Part shown: piece by piece, positions 30,283 to 40,002 of the stretch
How the letters are laid out: each line of letters starts with the position of its first letter
Position numbering within the stretch: position 1 is the stretch's first letter
From: Deltaproteobacteria bacterium
Lineage (GTDB): Bacteria; Desulfobacterota; Desulfobacteria; Desulfobacterales; GCA-2748835
Reading direction: 5' to 3'
DNA: 64,000 nt
Assembly: GCA_002748835.1 (NCBI GenBank)
Contig: PDTL01000017.1
Span: forward strand, 120,754-184,753
Made by a program: the position numbers and the translations under genes
The notes under the pieces: generated by a model
Told to the model about the DNA's origin: nothing
Database searches by the model: none
What the model saw: the letters and a program-made list of their open reading frames with translations, nothing else

Positions 30283-30317
30283 ATGTCATCCCGCCTGTGC
30301 GCTATCTGATGTCCCAT

Positions 30318-31685
30318 TCACATTCCGCCGTCATGGGGCTGCATGGCTTCCTGCAGCCCATGTTCGACACGGATAAAAACCATTTCCTCGAGCGGCGAGT
30401 CCTGATTGTACTTTGCCAGATGCGCAATGGCCGCTTCTGTGAGTACCGTGTCGCCCGCCACCAGCTTGGCCCCGCTTTCAGCAAAAATGCCGGTTGCCAG
30501 GCGCATGCCCGGCTTGAGTTCATAGAGTTTCAGCTCAAGTGTCCGGTCATCCGGGTGAGCGGGATGCCGGTTCAGATACTGGTGCAAGGCATGGATCACC
30601 CGAGGATCAAACCGGGTTCCGGTCAGGGATTCCATCAGCGCCAGGGCTTCAGGGCCGGACATCTGCTCGTTCCGGTTCACCCGCTCGTCAAAGAATTCAC
30701 TCACGGCAAGAATCCGGGAACCCAACGGAATCCGTTTTCCCTTGAGTCCTTTGGGCAGACCAGTTCCATCCACATGTTCCCGCATGTAACGGATCAATTG
30801 CGCTTCTTCCCGGAACTGGGAAAACCCTTCGAGAAATCGTGCGGCCCGTTCCGGTGCACCTGCCAGAAACTGCTGTTTGGCCCTGTCTTCAAGGTCTGCG
30901 TCTGAGAGAAGCGGATCTGTCACCCCGAGCAGACCAATGTCATGCAGCCTGGCCGCATTGCCGATCACCCGCTGCATGGCCTCGGACATGCCCAGATGGT
31001 GGGACAGGGAAACGGCAATCTCCTGTGTTTTGCGTGAATGCCCCCGGTGCGTCGGCCATCGGCTTTCGAGAAAATCCGGCAGCAGATCCACCAGCCGGTC
31101 CGTATCTGCGAGCTGTTTTTTCAGCACCCCCGCCAGTTTTTCTTCCAGCCGGTCCCGTTCTTCTGTCATCAGCGTGATCTGCTTCAACGAATGCTGAAGC
31201 ATTTCACGCTCTTTCAACGTGGTGGCATCCGAACGCCCGTTGCGGCGTCTGTAAGCGGAAAGCGCCGTCTTTGCCTTTTGAAGCAATACACGGGTATCGT
31301 CCTCAACCCGTTGCCGGACCAGCAGGCGTCTGACCGTCCCCCACGTCCAGCTGAGTATTTTGTCATCCACCGGATAATACACAACCGCATCCGGGTATTG
31401 CGCATCGGCCATGACAGGCGGAACCGCGCCCCTTTCAGACACCACCTGCACAACAACTGAACCGGGATTCATCTTGCGTACGATCTCGCAGTCTATCTCC
31501 GGTGGCAACGCATCTGCAATCAGTACCACTGAGGGAATCGGATCTGACATGCCACCCGAGACAAGCGCCTGTACCGAGACGGTCCGGTACCGGACCTCCG
31601 GCGCACCGAATCCGGAAAGCGCCGCTGCCCGTTCCGGTTCATCGGTTACGATACAGCCCTGCCACTTCAGGCGAGTGCCGGCCAT
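30318..31685 (-). CDS. HD-GYP-type phosphohydrolase with degenerate receiver-like N-terminus
   Basis: The 455-residue protein has an N-terminal response-regulator-like alpha/beta region (about 8-120), a coiled coil, and an HD domain with ARLHDIGLL and the H-x4-D-GTGLP-x-G stretch (HVDGTGLPKGLKGKRIP), matching the HD-GYP family that hydrolyses cyclic di-GMP or related dinucleotides, although GYP itself is diverged. Output could be cyclic nucleotide breakdown near the motAB genes. The ATG at 31685 is favoured by AGGGA spacing; one at 31694 is an alternative. Confidence 0.82.
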   Translation of the reverse strand: MAGTRLKWQGCIVTDEPERAAALSGFGAPEVRYRTVSVQALVSGGMSDPIPSVVLIADALPPEIDCEIVRKMNPGSVVVQVVSERGAVPPVMADAQYPDAVVYYPVDDKILSWTWGTVRRLLVRQRVEDDTRVLLQKAKTALSAYRRRNGRSDATTLKEREMLQHSLKQITLMTEERDRLEEKLAGVLKKQLADTDRLVDLLPDFLESRWPTHRGHSRKTQEIAVSLSHHLGMSEAMQRVIGNAARLHDIGLLGVTDPLLSDADLEDRAKQQFLAGAPERAARFLEGFSQFREEAQLIRYMREHVDGTGLPKGLKGKRIPLGSRILAVSEFFDERVNRNEQMSGPEALALMESLTGTRFDPRVIHALHQYLNRHPAHPDDRTLELKLYELKPGMRLATGIFAESGAKLVAGDTVLTEAAIAHLAKYNQDSPLEEMVFIRVEHGLQEAMQPHDGGM

Positions 31686-31907
31686 CGGTTCCATTTCCCT
31701 GTGTATGGCGAATAGGTATCTGAACGCATGCAATGGTTATTTGCTAACGCCGGCAACGAAATGCCGCGCTGAAGTCGATCCTGCGCTTGTGTTGAGACCC
31801 TCATTTTTTTCAGTTTTTTTTTCATGATCCGTCACGATTCAAAAACGGGGAAGGAGACCCGTTTTGTTTTCAGAGCGCAGTTTTCTGGATATTAAAAGTA
31901 CGCCTGC

Positions 31908-32462
31908 TTATCCGTCAACATAATTCTGCATCCACCACGCATCCCAGCGGGTACGTAAAATCGTATCTGCCAGTTTTTTCCCCAACGGTGTTCTGAGCCG
32001 GTCGATCACCACGGGAAGCCAAGTGTCCGGTGCCGGGCTCCCCAAATCCGTCAACTGTTTGAGTTCAAGGACAAATGACAATTGATCGGCATCTTTTGCA
32101 AGCTGCGCTTCCGGGGTTTCTCCGGCATTAAATTCGTCGATCAAGGCTTTGACTTCCTCTCCAAAGGGAAGCTGCGCCGTCATATCATCCACAGCCCCGG
32201 GCTCATCGGCTGTCACGTATTTCTTGTGCACATAATTCAGATCACTGATCCGGGACTCGGGCAGATCATGCAGCAGGCACATGGCAACCAGTTTTCCACT
32301 GTCCAGATCCGGACATAGGCGGGACATGACAAACCCGATCAATGTGATCATGAACGAGTGCTCCGCAACACTCTCTCTGCCGATTCCCAGAAAGGCGTAC
32401 CCGGCCCGGGGTGTGTCTTTCAACATTTTTGCTTCAAATAAAAAATCAGCTATTGGTTTCAT
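31908..32462 (-). CDS. HD domain protein, YfbR/HDDC2-like 5'-deoxynucleotidase
   Basis: The 184-residue protein keeps the HD metal-binding set His35 (AEHS), His65-Asp66 (LLHDLPES) and a later Asp (LAKDADQL), the pattern of YfbR/HDDC2 enzymes that dephosphorylate deoxyribonucleoside monophosphates. AAAGGAG precedes the ATG by about five bases. It stands alone between the HD-GYP gene and a divergent LysM gene. Substrate cannot be told from sequence. Confidence 0.85.
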   Translation of the reverse strand: MKPIADFLFEAKMLKDTPRAGYAFLGIGRESVAEHSFMITLIGFVMSRLCPDLDSGKLVAMCLLHDLPESRISDLNYVHKKYVTADEPGAVDDMTAQLPFGEEVKALIDEFNAGETPEAQLAKDADQLSFVLELKQLTDLGSPAPDTWLPVVIDRLRTPLGKKLADTILRTRWDAWWMQNYVDG

Positions 32463-32576
32463 TTCGCTCCTTTACCGCTTAACATCAGGTATCGGCAGTT
32501 CACCGGCGCGGCTTGAGTCCGGACAGGCCCCACCGTTTGCCTAACTGTTTTTTCAACCCAAAGAAGGCTGAATTTC

Positions 32577-32606
32577 TTGACAACGCTCTTTTTACAAAGG
32601 TAAAGA
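32577..32606 (+). promoter_or_regulatory. Predicted promoter of the LysM-domain gene
   Basis: TTGACA (32577-32582) and TAAAGA (32601-32606) are 18 bases apart, about 107 bases before the ATG. Confidence 0.5.
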
Positions 32607-32713
32607 TATAAGGTAAATCTTTTTAATTCAACCGACATGGCATCGTTAGGCCATATCTGTTGCATGGGGCGGCAATGTATTATCTTATCAACTTTCACCT
32701 ACAGGATTAACTC

Positions 32714-33793
32714 ATGAACGGTATGAAGCACTGGATCCTCTCTATTATCTGTTGCTGTGGTGCCCTGGCAATTTCCGGCAGCCTGAACGCTAACGCGCAG
32801 GATGAACCGATTGACGGGGGACCGGTCATGTACACCATAGAAAAAGGAGATACCCTCTGGGACATTTCACAGCGGTTCCTGGACTCGCCGTTTCGCTGGC
32901 CCGAACTCTGGGAACAAAATACGTACATCAACAATCCAGATCTGATCTACCCGGGTAACGAACTGCTTATTGACGTAGCAAACGGCAACATTCTGCCAGT
33001 AGAAGTCATCGACGGTGCGTCCGCTTATGCAGAATCTGACAGCGTTGAGCCCTTCCCCGAACAAACGGATACGGCAACGTCCATGGAAAATGCACCAACC
33101 CGTGATCAGGCCCACCTGGCAGCTTCCCCTGAACGGAAAGCGGCAACCTTCATCTACCCGTCGATTGACACGGTGGGGTATGTCCGCACCGAGCCTATCG
33201 AAGGTATTGCCACCCTGCTCCGAAATATCGACGATAATTTTCTCATTGCCGAGCATGACCGCGTATACGTAAAATCGCGGGAGAATGCACCGGAACTGGT
33301 TCCAGGTAAAGTCTATACCGCGTATCGCCTGACCCAGCATGTTATTGATCCAAAAACCGGCAAAAAAGTCGGCGTACACCATTTTCCCACCGGACGCGTC
33401 CGAATTGACGCGCTGGGTGAAGAGGGGGCGCTTGCCACCGTGGTCAAGTCCTACCGCAGCCTCAAAGCCGGTGACCGCCTGATTCCTTACACCCCTAAAG
33501 CGCGAAAGATTTATCGGACTCCGCCCACGCCCGGCCTGACGGGGCATATCCTCATGTCGGATGAACTGCATTCCGGCTACGCCCAGGACATGATTGTGTT
33601 CATCAATAAGGGACGTGCGGACGGCATTGATCTGGGCCAGGAATACACGCTCTATCAGAAAGAAAAAGGGATGCCCCCCCTTGATATCGGCCGCATCCTG
33701 GTACTACACACCGAAGAAACGGTATCAAGTGCTCTAATTACACAAAGCGCGAAAACCATCCATGACGGCGATCTGTTTCACGCCGTGAATTGA
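32714..33793 (+). CDS. Exported LysM-domain protein
   Basis: The 359-residue protein has a signal peptide (about 1-29) and a LysM domain (about 38-87, YTIEKGDTLWDISQRFL to IYPGNELLI) likely to bind peptidoglycan. The remainder (about 140-359) has no motif I recognise, with two repeated beta-rich blocks. AGGATT precedes the ATG. Similar LysM proteins are common in Desulfobacterota and may act in the envelope; the specific role is unknown. A terminator at 33823-33850 closes the transcript. Confidence 0.88.
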   Translation: MNGMKHWILSIICCCGALAISGSLNANAQDEPIDGGPVMYTIEKGDTLWDISQRFLDSPFRWPELWEQNTYINNPDLIYPGNELLIDVANGNILPVEVIDGASAYAESDSVEPFPEQTDTATSMENAPTRDQAHLAASPERKAATFIYPSIDTVGYVRTEPIEGIATLLRNIDDNFLIAEHDRVYVKSRENAPELVPGKVYTAYRLTQHVIDPKTGKKVGVHHFPTGRVRIDALGEEGALATVVKSYRSLKAGDRLIPYTPKARKIYRTPPTPGLTGHILMSDELHSGYAQDMIVFINKGRADGIDLGQEYTLYQKEKGMPPLDIGRILVLHTEETVSSALITQSAKTIHDGDLFHAVN

Positions 33794-33822
33794 TCGGAGC
33801 CCGTCTTTTCCTCTGCAACAAG

Positions 33823-33850
33823 GGGCTGCAGCGACGCTGCAGCCCTTTTT
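33823..33850 (+). terminator. Intrinsic terminator of the LysM gene
   Basis: GGGCTGCAGC and GCTGCAGCCC form a perfect ten-base stem around GAC, followed by five T residues. Confidence 0.9.
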
Positions 33851-34120
33851 GTACGTATACGCCGAATGCCATTACGCGCAAGCACCGGATAAAACCGTGC
33901 CCCGGTAGTGTGGAAAAATTCAGGATCAGATGCAGCTTACACCGCATAATCCCTTGCAATTTATAAATAAACTGTTCTGAATATATCGCCAGAACGCAAC
34001 AGGACGTCTGCACCTCTGGAGGATCACGTTGATTTTAAAAAATGGAAAATCGATTGTAGCGGTTCACCTTTTTTGATAAATAAAGTAAGAAAAAAATTAT
34101 TCATTCAAAAAAGGTGGCGT
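33851..34120. other. AT-rich spacer before the lone methyltransferase
   Basis: No gene, RNA or repeat is apparent after the terminator. The sequence is visibly AT-richer than the left-hand genes and marks the start of the region that extends to about 41,700. Confidence 0.6.
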
Positions 34121-35092
34121 ATGCTGAGTAGATATAAAAACAGGATTAAAGCGTACATTCAACAGGAAATTAAAAATCGACTTATTAATCTAAACGCATC
34201 TGATAATAACCTCACCCCGAATCATAGAAACTGGGAAAATCAAATCTCAATAAACCCGGAAAATGACAAAATCGTTCCGCTCGACTGTGTTTCAAACTAT
34301 GTCCATGGAGAAACCTATATCAATCCAGCCGACATCGGTTTACCCGAGGCCATTGAGTCATATATCAATAGAGATCCCTATCCCCTCCCATCTACAGCAG
34401 ATAGAGAAGGATATATGGGTGAAAGGCACTATGAATTTTGGTTATTTGGACTAAAAGATTATTTTCTCATCAAACAGGTCGCCATGGAATTGGGGCATAC
34501 ATTTAAACCGGGTTATTCGGTATTTGATATGGGCTGTGCGTCTGGTCGTGTTATACGCCACTTTCTATGCCAGGAAAAAGAGTTGGATCTGTGGTGTTCT
34601 GATATTAATGCCAGGCATATTGACTGGGTTTCAACATTTTTTAACGAAAGCCTGAATGCATTCCAGAATCATTCTCTACCTCACCTTCCGATGTCAGATA
34701 ACAGTATCGATTTGGTATACGCGTTTTCCGTCTTCTCCCATATTGAATCATTTGAAAGAACCTGGCTATATGAGATCAGACGGATACTAAAACCAGGGGG
34801 TATTGCCTATCTTACGATTCACTCGGATCACACCTGGTCAATCATGAAAAAGGGCCATGAGATTTTCGACTCATTACTATCCCATCCTGACTTTACACCC
34901 GAGATGACCCATGCAAAATTACCCAAAGAGAAAATGATTTTCCGCTGGGAATCTGATGCGTCCTATACATCAAATGTATTTTATGCTTCAGATTATATCC
35001 GTAAGGTGTGGGGACGAATTCTTCCGGTTATAAAAATAAACCATGAGATGCATAATTATCAGGATGTGGTGGTACTTCAAAAAAAAGGATAA
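34121..35092 (+). CDS. Class I SAM-dependent methyltransferase
   Basis: The 323-residue protein has a class I methyltransferase domain: SVFDMGCASGRVIRHFL (motif I, about 130-146), an acidic WCSDINARHIDW (motif II) and DLVYAFSVFSHIE followed by EIRRILKPGGIAYLTI. The substrate is unknown; similar proteins occur in surface polysaccharide and sulfotransferase-like contexts. I chose the ATG at 34121 for AAGG with six-base spacing; a TTG at 34073 would add 16 residues. It is isolated, with base and codon use unlike the ole or tol genes, so recent acquisition is likely. Confidence 0.82.
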   Translation: MLSRYKNRIKAYIQQEIKNRLINLNASDNNLTPNHRNWENQISINPENDKIVPLDCVSNYVHGETYINPADIGLPEAIESYINRDPYPLPSTADREGYMGERHYEFWLFGLKDYFLIKQVAMELGHTFKPGYSVFDMGCASGRVIRHFLCQEKELDLWCSDINARHIDWVSTFFNESLNAFQNHSLPHLPMSDNSIDLVYAFSVFSHIESFERTWLYEIRRILKPGGIAYLTIHSDHTWSIMKKGHEIFDSLLSHPDFTPEMTHAKLPKEKMIFRWESDASYTSNVFYASDYIRKVWGRILPVIKINHEMHNYQDVVVLQKKG

Positions 35093-35189
35093 ACCCAGTA
35101 CACTAGAAGCAGTGACAGTCAGCAGTGTGATGCGTTGCTTTACATCTAACGTCCGGACCCATTGATAACATCCGCTCACCGATACCTGA

Positions 35190-35585
35190 CTGGTGCAAGG
35201 ATATTTTTTCAGATGGATCGGCGGCATCCCCATTGACCGGAGCAAGTCAAACAACGTGGTGGCAAAATCAATCCGCCGCTTTAAAACCACCGACAAACTG
35301 ATCCTGGTCATCCCGCCCAAAGGCACCCGGTCCCGGACCCGTTACTGAAAAACAGGTTTCTATCATATCGCCAATGGTGCCGGGGTCCCCATTGTTCTGG
35401 GATTTCTTGATTTCCGCCTGAAGATCGGCGGTATTGGCCCGGCCCTGATACCTACCGGCGATACTCAGGCGGACATGGAAATCATCCAGCTGTTTTACCG
35501 GAACGTAACCGGGAAACGCCCGGAACAGACCGGAGCGGTCGAACTGGTCACCAGTTCCCGTGACGTCATCGATTTCCAATCATGA
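35190..35585 (+). pseudogene. PlsC-type acyltransferase remnant with an internal TGA
   Basis: Read in one frame this encodes a fragment beginning about FFRWIGGIPIDRSKSNNVV, then VIPPKGTRSRTRY, an in-frame TGA at 35346-35348 where relatives have Trp (RYWKTGFYHIA), and then KTGFYHIANGAGVPIVLGF to a final TGA. This is the 1-acyl-glycerol-3-phosphate acyltransferase family. The part with the HX4D catalytic motif is missing, the downstream PEGTRS motif has Lys for Glu, and there is a second TGA just upstream at 35187. I read it as a decayed gene. Confidence 0.8.
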
Positions 35586-35753
35586 ATCAAACGCCCCTCC
35601 CCATATCCACGTTGACCGGGATAGCCAGGCATACAAGTTCTGGCTTGAACCCGTCGCCTTGGCCAGAACCCTGGGATTCAGCCTCTGAAAATTAAGGGCC
35701 ATTGAACACGATACCTGTATTGGTTTTCCCCATCTTGCCGGAAATGCGTAAAA
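35581..35753 (+). pseudogene. DUF4160 remnant
   Basis: The frame APPHIHVDRDSQAYKFWLEP-type sequence continues to GFSL, where TGA (35686-35688) interrupts before KLRAIEH. The PPHIHV and KFWLEPVALA phrases fit the DUF4160 family, whose genes usually sit next to DUF2442 and resemble toxin-antitoxin modules. No start, partner gene or complete frame is visible. The TGA can derive from CGA by one change. It overlaps the end of the acyltransferase remnant by a few bases. Confidence 0.6.
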
Positions 35754-35807
35754 AGGATATAAATGGGATAGTTGAAAGTATTAAAAATTAAACGCTTGGA
35801 GTTAGCT

Positions 35808-36926
35808 ATGAAAATACTTGTGAACACTGTTCTTATCCTTTTCCTTTTACAATTAGTTGCCTGTGATGTAGAGGAAAAAAAACGCGAAAAGCCCCCAATT
35901 CGTGGGGTAAAAACCCTGCAGATTGGTGAAATCGAAAATACGATTACCCGCCGTTATCCGACCCAATTACAGTCCACTGACATATCTGCCTTGTCATTCG
36001 AAATCGGGGGGCGGTTAGAAGAAAAACATCTGGAAGTTGGACAAAAGGTCAGTGCGGGACAAATATTATTTACACTGGACCCCAAATCCCTGCGTTTGGC
36101 AGTGGGCAAAGCCGAAGCAGCCTTACAACAGGCATTGGCAACAGCATCAGATGCGACAAGCGACTTACAAAGACAGCAGTCGTTATATCAACAAAAAATT
36201 GTCAGTCGTTCCAAGGTGGAACGTGCCGAGACCGCCCAAAAAGTTGCCAACGCACAAGTTCAACAAGCCCGCAAACAGGTCGAAGCGGCTAAAGACAATT
36301 TGTCAAAATCCAAGCTCATCGCCCCATTTGACGGCGTGATTGGTAAAATTGGTGTTGAATCATTTGAAATGGTCAGTCCAGGTACAACAGTTGTATCATT
36401 GTATAAACCCAACACGTTTGAAGCCCAATTTGGTGTGTCATTGGAGATTATCAATCGCTTGGCCGTAGGAGATCCTGTGTGGGTGAAAATCAGCAAAAAT
36501 AAGCGATTGAAAGGAGTTGTCAGCGAACTGGGAGCCGATGCCAATTCAGTTGCGACGTTTCCTGTGGTGGTCAAACTTATCGAAACCAGCCCCACACTAA
36601 AATCCGGGGCGGCAGTGGAGATTGAGCTAACCGTCAAGATAAACGAAAAAGTGGCACATCCCTTACCGTTATCGGCTTTGATTATTGAAGGAAATGTCAA
36701 ATTTGGTGAGGATTCTCAAGAAGCGTCTATGACTGGCGAAATTTATCTGTATGACCCAGACAGTGAAACGGTGAAACGCCACACGGTTAATCTGGTAGGT
36801 ATTCGAGAAAACGAGATACTCATCTCACATGGGCTGAAAAAAGGCGATCGTGTCGTCGTTGCCGGCGTACCTTTTCTGCGAGACGGCTTAGCAGTCAAGC
36901 TTCTTCAGAATAGTCAGGAGCGCTAA
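35808..36926 (+). CDS. RND efflux periplasmic adaptor (membrane fusion protein), lipoprotein
   Basis: The 372-residue protein begins MKILVNTVLILFLLQLVAC with a lipobox ending at Cys19, has a barrel-sandwich lipoyl-type half (about 45-85), a long helical hairpin (about 90-165) and beta-barrel and membrane-proximal domains, as in AcrA/MexA. GGAG lies six bases before the ATG at 35808. It bridges the inner-membrane pump and the outer-membrane channel encoded next. Codon use is visibly AT-biased relative to the flanks. Confidence 0.93.
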   Translation: MKILVNTVLILFLLQLVACDVEEKKREKPPIRGVKTLQIGEIENTITRRYPTQLQSTDISALSFEIGGRLEEKHLEVGQKVSAGQILFTLDPKSLRLAVGKAEAALQQALATASDATSDLQRQQSLYQQKIVSRSKVERAETAQKVANAQVQQARKQVEAAKDNLSKSKLIAPFDGVIGKIGVESFEMVSPGTTVVSLYKPNTFEAQFGVSLEIINRLAVGDPVWVKISKNKRLKGVVSELGADANSVATFPVVVKLIETSPTLKSGAAVEIELTVKINEKVAHPLPLSALIIEGNVKFGEDSQEASMTGEIYLYDPDSETVKRHTVNLVGIRENEILISHGLKKGDRVVVAGVPFLRDGLAVKLLQNSQER

Positions 36927-36927
36927 T

Positions 36928-39900
36928 ATGGAGGCTCTCACCCGATTTGGCATAGATAAATCCAGATTTACGGTGCTTATGATGGGCGTCGTGCTTTTGA
37001 TGGGTGCCAGCGTCTATTTTGACCTGTCAAAGCGTGAAGATCCAGCCATCACTATCCGCACGGCCGTGGTTACGGCGGTATATCCCGGTATGTCACCGCA
37101 ACGCGTGGAGGAGCTGATTGTCGATCCCATCGAGCGAAAAGCCCGTGAAATGAGCGAAATCGAAGATATCAATGTCTTGATTTCTACCGGTAGTGCGCTA
37201 GTGAATCTGAATTTATACGACGCCATCCCCCAAGACCAATTGAAAATTGTGTTTCAAAACATTCGTAACAAAATGGCGGAAGTTACCCCTGAATTGCCGC
37301 AGGGCACTGTTGGCCCCATCGTCAATACAGATTACGGTGATGTGGTGATCGCATCTATTGCGGTCACAGGAGACGGCTATAGCTATGCCGAACTAACAGC
37401 GTCCGCCAAAGCCTTGCGAAAAAAACTTTATACTGTCAACGGCATAGGCAAAGTACGCTTGTTTGGCGAACAAAAAGAACGTGTTTGGCTGGATATTGAT
37501 TCCCGAAAACTCGCTGCGGTGGGCGTGCAGCTAACGCAATTAATCAATGACTTGCGTGCACAAAATATTATTTTACCCTCAGGAAATATCGACGTTTCAG
37601 GGACAACCCTGAATTTAGAAGTCAACGGTGACTTTGAAACGATAGAAAGCATTAAAAATGTTCTGACCCGTATGCAAGAAAGCAACACACTCATCGCCTT
37701 AAAGGACTTGCTTACAGTACGCCGTGGCTATGAAGAACCACGGACTACCCCCATCTATTTCAACGGCAAACCTGCCATCGTACTGGGTGTACAAATGTCC
37801 GATGGCCAAGACATCCAGGTGCTGGGAAAACGTCTGCAAGCTGCCGTCGCTGATTTCGAACATACACAACCCGTTGGAATCAGCTTTGACTACGCCACAT
37901 ATCAAGAGACGGATGTCACCAACGCCATCAATGATGCCCTGTCCAATGTTGCGCAAACCATTGCTGTGGTATTAATCGTACTCTTGGTATTCTTGGGCAT
38001 ACGTCCCGCCTTGATTGTCGCCTGTATTGTGCCATTTACCGTAATGTTTGCCATCGTTGCCATGGGCTGTATGGAAATCGAGCTGCACGTGGTGTCCATT
38101 GCCGCAGTGATTATTGCACTGGGACTCCTGGTCGATAACGGGTTAGTGGTTGTCGAAGACATACAGAGCCAGATAAACGCGGGGGTTAACGCAAAAACAG
38201 CCGCATTAAATGCCAGTAAACAGTTCGGTATGCCGTTAGCGGTGGCCTCTGTGACTACAGTGGCGGCGTTTTTACCGCTATTGCTGATGGAGGGCAGTAG
38301 CGGAGAATACGCCTTTTCCCTGGGCGCTGTTGTGGGGTTGATGTTACTGGGTTCTTGGGGTACAGCCCTATACTTCTTGCCTGCTTTGTGTACGTGGTTT
38401 GCCAAACCAAAAACGAAAAAATCAAATGATCGACCGTCTGCTCTCATCCAAATTTATGGTACAGCTGTACGCAAATCGCTGTCGCTCCCTTTTTTAGCGG
38501 TTTTGGTTTCTTTTGGTTTGGTTTTTAGCGCTGTGTTCCTGTTTGGTCATGTCAAAAAGGAAATGTTTCCAATCAGTGCCCGCGCACAATTTTTGATTTA
38601 TATGGATTTGCCGAAAGGCACGTCAATTTCACAGACTGAAAAAGTAACCTTGATGGTAGAAAAATGGCTGTCTGACAAAAAAAATAACCCCGAAATCAAA
38701 AACACCACCGCCTATGTCGGCGACGGTGGCCCCAGATTTTATCTGGCATTGAATCCAGCGGACCAGATTCCGTCAAGTGCCTTTATTTTGGTTAACACGC
38801 ATGATTTTGAGGGTGCAACCACTGCCGCTAACCGTGCTAGACGATATTTTTATGAAAATTATCCAGAAGCCAGGTTCAAAGTCAAACACCTGTCCATGGG
38901 CGGGGCGGAATCCGGCATTATTGAACTGAAAATTTCAGGTCCGGATTCTGATCGATTATTGGCGATGGCAGCGCAAATAGAATCCCAATTTGCCCAGCTT
39001 CCCAATATTGTTCAAAATGAAAACAACTGGGGCAATAAGGTCTTAAAATCGGTGATCAACATTGCCCAGGACAGAGCCAGAGTGCAGGGTGTCACTTCAC
39101 AAGATATCTCCAAGGCACTGGATGCTTATGTATCCGGTTCGACTGTGTCAACGTTTCGGGAGGGTATACACGCGATTCCCATCGTCTTACGCGGGATAAA
39201 ATCATCCCGGGACAGTTTGGAAGATCTGGCAGGTCTTACGTTGCCGATCAACGGCAAATTGGTATCCTTGAATCAGGTGGCAGAACTCATACCCACCTAT
39301 GAAGTTTCGCAAATGCGCCGTGAGAATCAACTCCGCACCATTAAGGTTTCAGCAAAAAGCAAAGATCTATCGGCGTTTGAGATGTTGCGTTTTATCCAAC
39401 CCACGTTGGATAATCTTGACTGGTCAGGTGGGTATTCCTATGCACTGGGGGGTGAAATTGAGAACAGCAAGAAGGCGAACACGATGCTGTTAGGTGGCAT
39501 GGGGACGGCCTTACTGGTGATGCTGGCGGCACTGATGTTCCAGTTTAATTCAGTACGCCGTGTTGTCCTGGTTTTCATGACGATTCCACTGATTTTGATT
39601 GGTTCACCACTGGCGTTAATACTCACGGGACAACCCTTGTCCTTTTTCGCGACCTTGGGGCTGATTTCACTGGCTGGAATTATTATTAACAACGCCATCG
39701 TTTTAATCGACCAAATTGATTTGGAACTCCCCACCTTACCGCTTCGCGAAGCGATCACCTGTGCTGCTGAAAAACGCGTTACGCCAATTATATTAACCAC
39801 CTTAACTACGGTAATGGGGCTCTTACCCATGGCAATTTCCGGTGGGGCTTTGTTTGAGCCCATGGCGATACTGATGATTGGCGGCATATCGTTAGCATCG

Positions 39901-40002
39901 ATAATCTCGCTGTTTTTTGTGCCGTCTGCGTTCCTGTTATTTTTTCAATTGGGTCAAAAGCGAGCAACGCCCGTAGACTCCCCAGCAGGAGATACCCTAT
40001 GA
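36928..40002 (+). CDS. RND efflux pump, inner-membrane subunit (AcrB/HAE1-like)
   Basis: The 1024-residue protein has the RND architecture: 12 predicted membrane helices in two halves and two large periplasmic loops. It starts MEALTRFGIDKSRF and carries a fourth-helix motif GLLVDNGLVVVED where AcrB has VDDA; Asp403 is kept and the next position is Asn404. AGGAGCGCTAAT precedes the ATG, one base after the adaptor stop. Such pumps expel drugs, detergents or lipids with proton coupling; the substrate cannot be told from sequence. Confidence 0.95.
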   Translation: MEALTRFGIDKSRFTVLMMGVVLLMGASVYFDLSKREDPAITIRTAVVTAVYPGMSPQRVEELIVDPIERKAREMSEIEDINVLISTGSALVNLNLYDAIPQDQLKIVFQNIRNKMAEVTPELPQGTVGPIVNTDYGDVVIASIAVTGDGYSYAELTASAKALRKKLYTVNGIGKVRLFGEQKERVWLDIDSRKLAAVGVQLTQLINDLRAQNIILPSGNIDVSGTTLNLEVNGDFETIESIKNVLTRMQESNTLIALKDLLTVRRGYEEPRTTPIYFNGKPAIVLGVQMSDGQDIQVLGKRLQAAVADFEHTQPVGISFDYATYQETDVTNAINDALSNVAQTIAVVLIVLLVFLGIRPALIVACIVPFTVMFAIVAMGCMEIELHVVSIAAVIIALGLLVDNGLVVVEDIQSQINAGVNAKTAALNASKQFGMPLAVASVTTVAAFLPLLLMEGSSGEYAFSLGAVVGLMLLGSWGTALYFLPALCTWFAKPKTKKSNDRPSALIQIYGTAVRKSLSLPFLAVLVSFGLVFSAVFLFGHVKKEMFPISARAQFLIYMDLPKGTSISQTEKVTLMVEKWLSDKKNNPEIKNTTAYVGDGGPRFYLALNPADQIPSSAFILVNTHDFEGATTAANRARRYFYENYPEARFKVKHLSMGGAESGIIELKISGPDSDRLLAMAAQIESQFAQLPNIVQNENNWGNKVLKSVINIAQDRARVQGVTSQDISKALDAYVSGSTVSTFREGIHAIPIVLRGIKSSRDSLEDLAGLTLPINGKLVSLNQVAELIPTYEVSQMRRENQLRTIKVSAKSKDLSAFEMLRFIQPTLDNLDWSGGYSYALGGEIENSKKANTMLLGGMGTALLVMLAALMFQFNSVRRVVLVFMTIPLILIGSPLALILTGQPLSFFATLGLISLAGIIINNAIVLIDQIDLELPTLPLREAITCAAEKRVTPIILTTLTTVMGLLPMAISGGALFEPMAILMIGGISLASIISLFFVPSAFLLFFQLGQKRATPVDSPAGDTL

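Noticed and set aside
35346..35348. Selenocysteine codon in the acyltransferase remnant
   Set aside because: Relatives have Trp at this place, the N-terminal catalytic part is missing, and a second TGA sits upstream.
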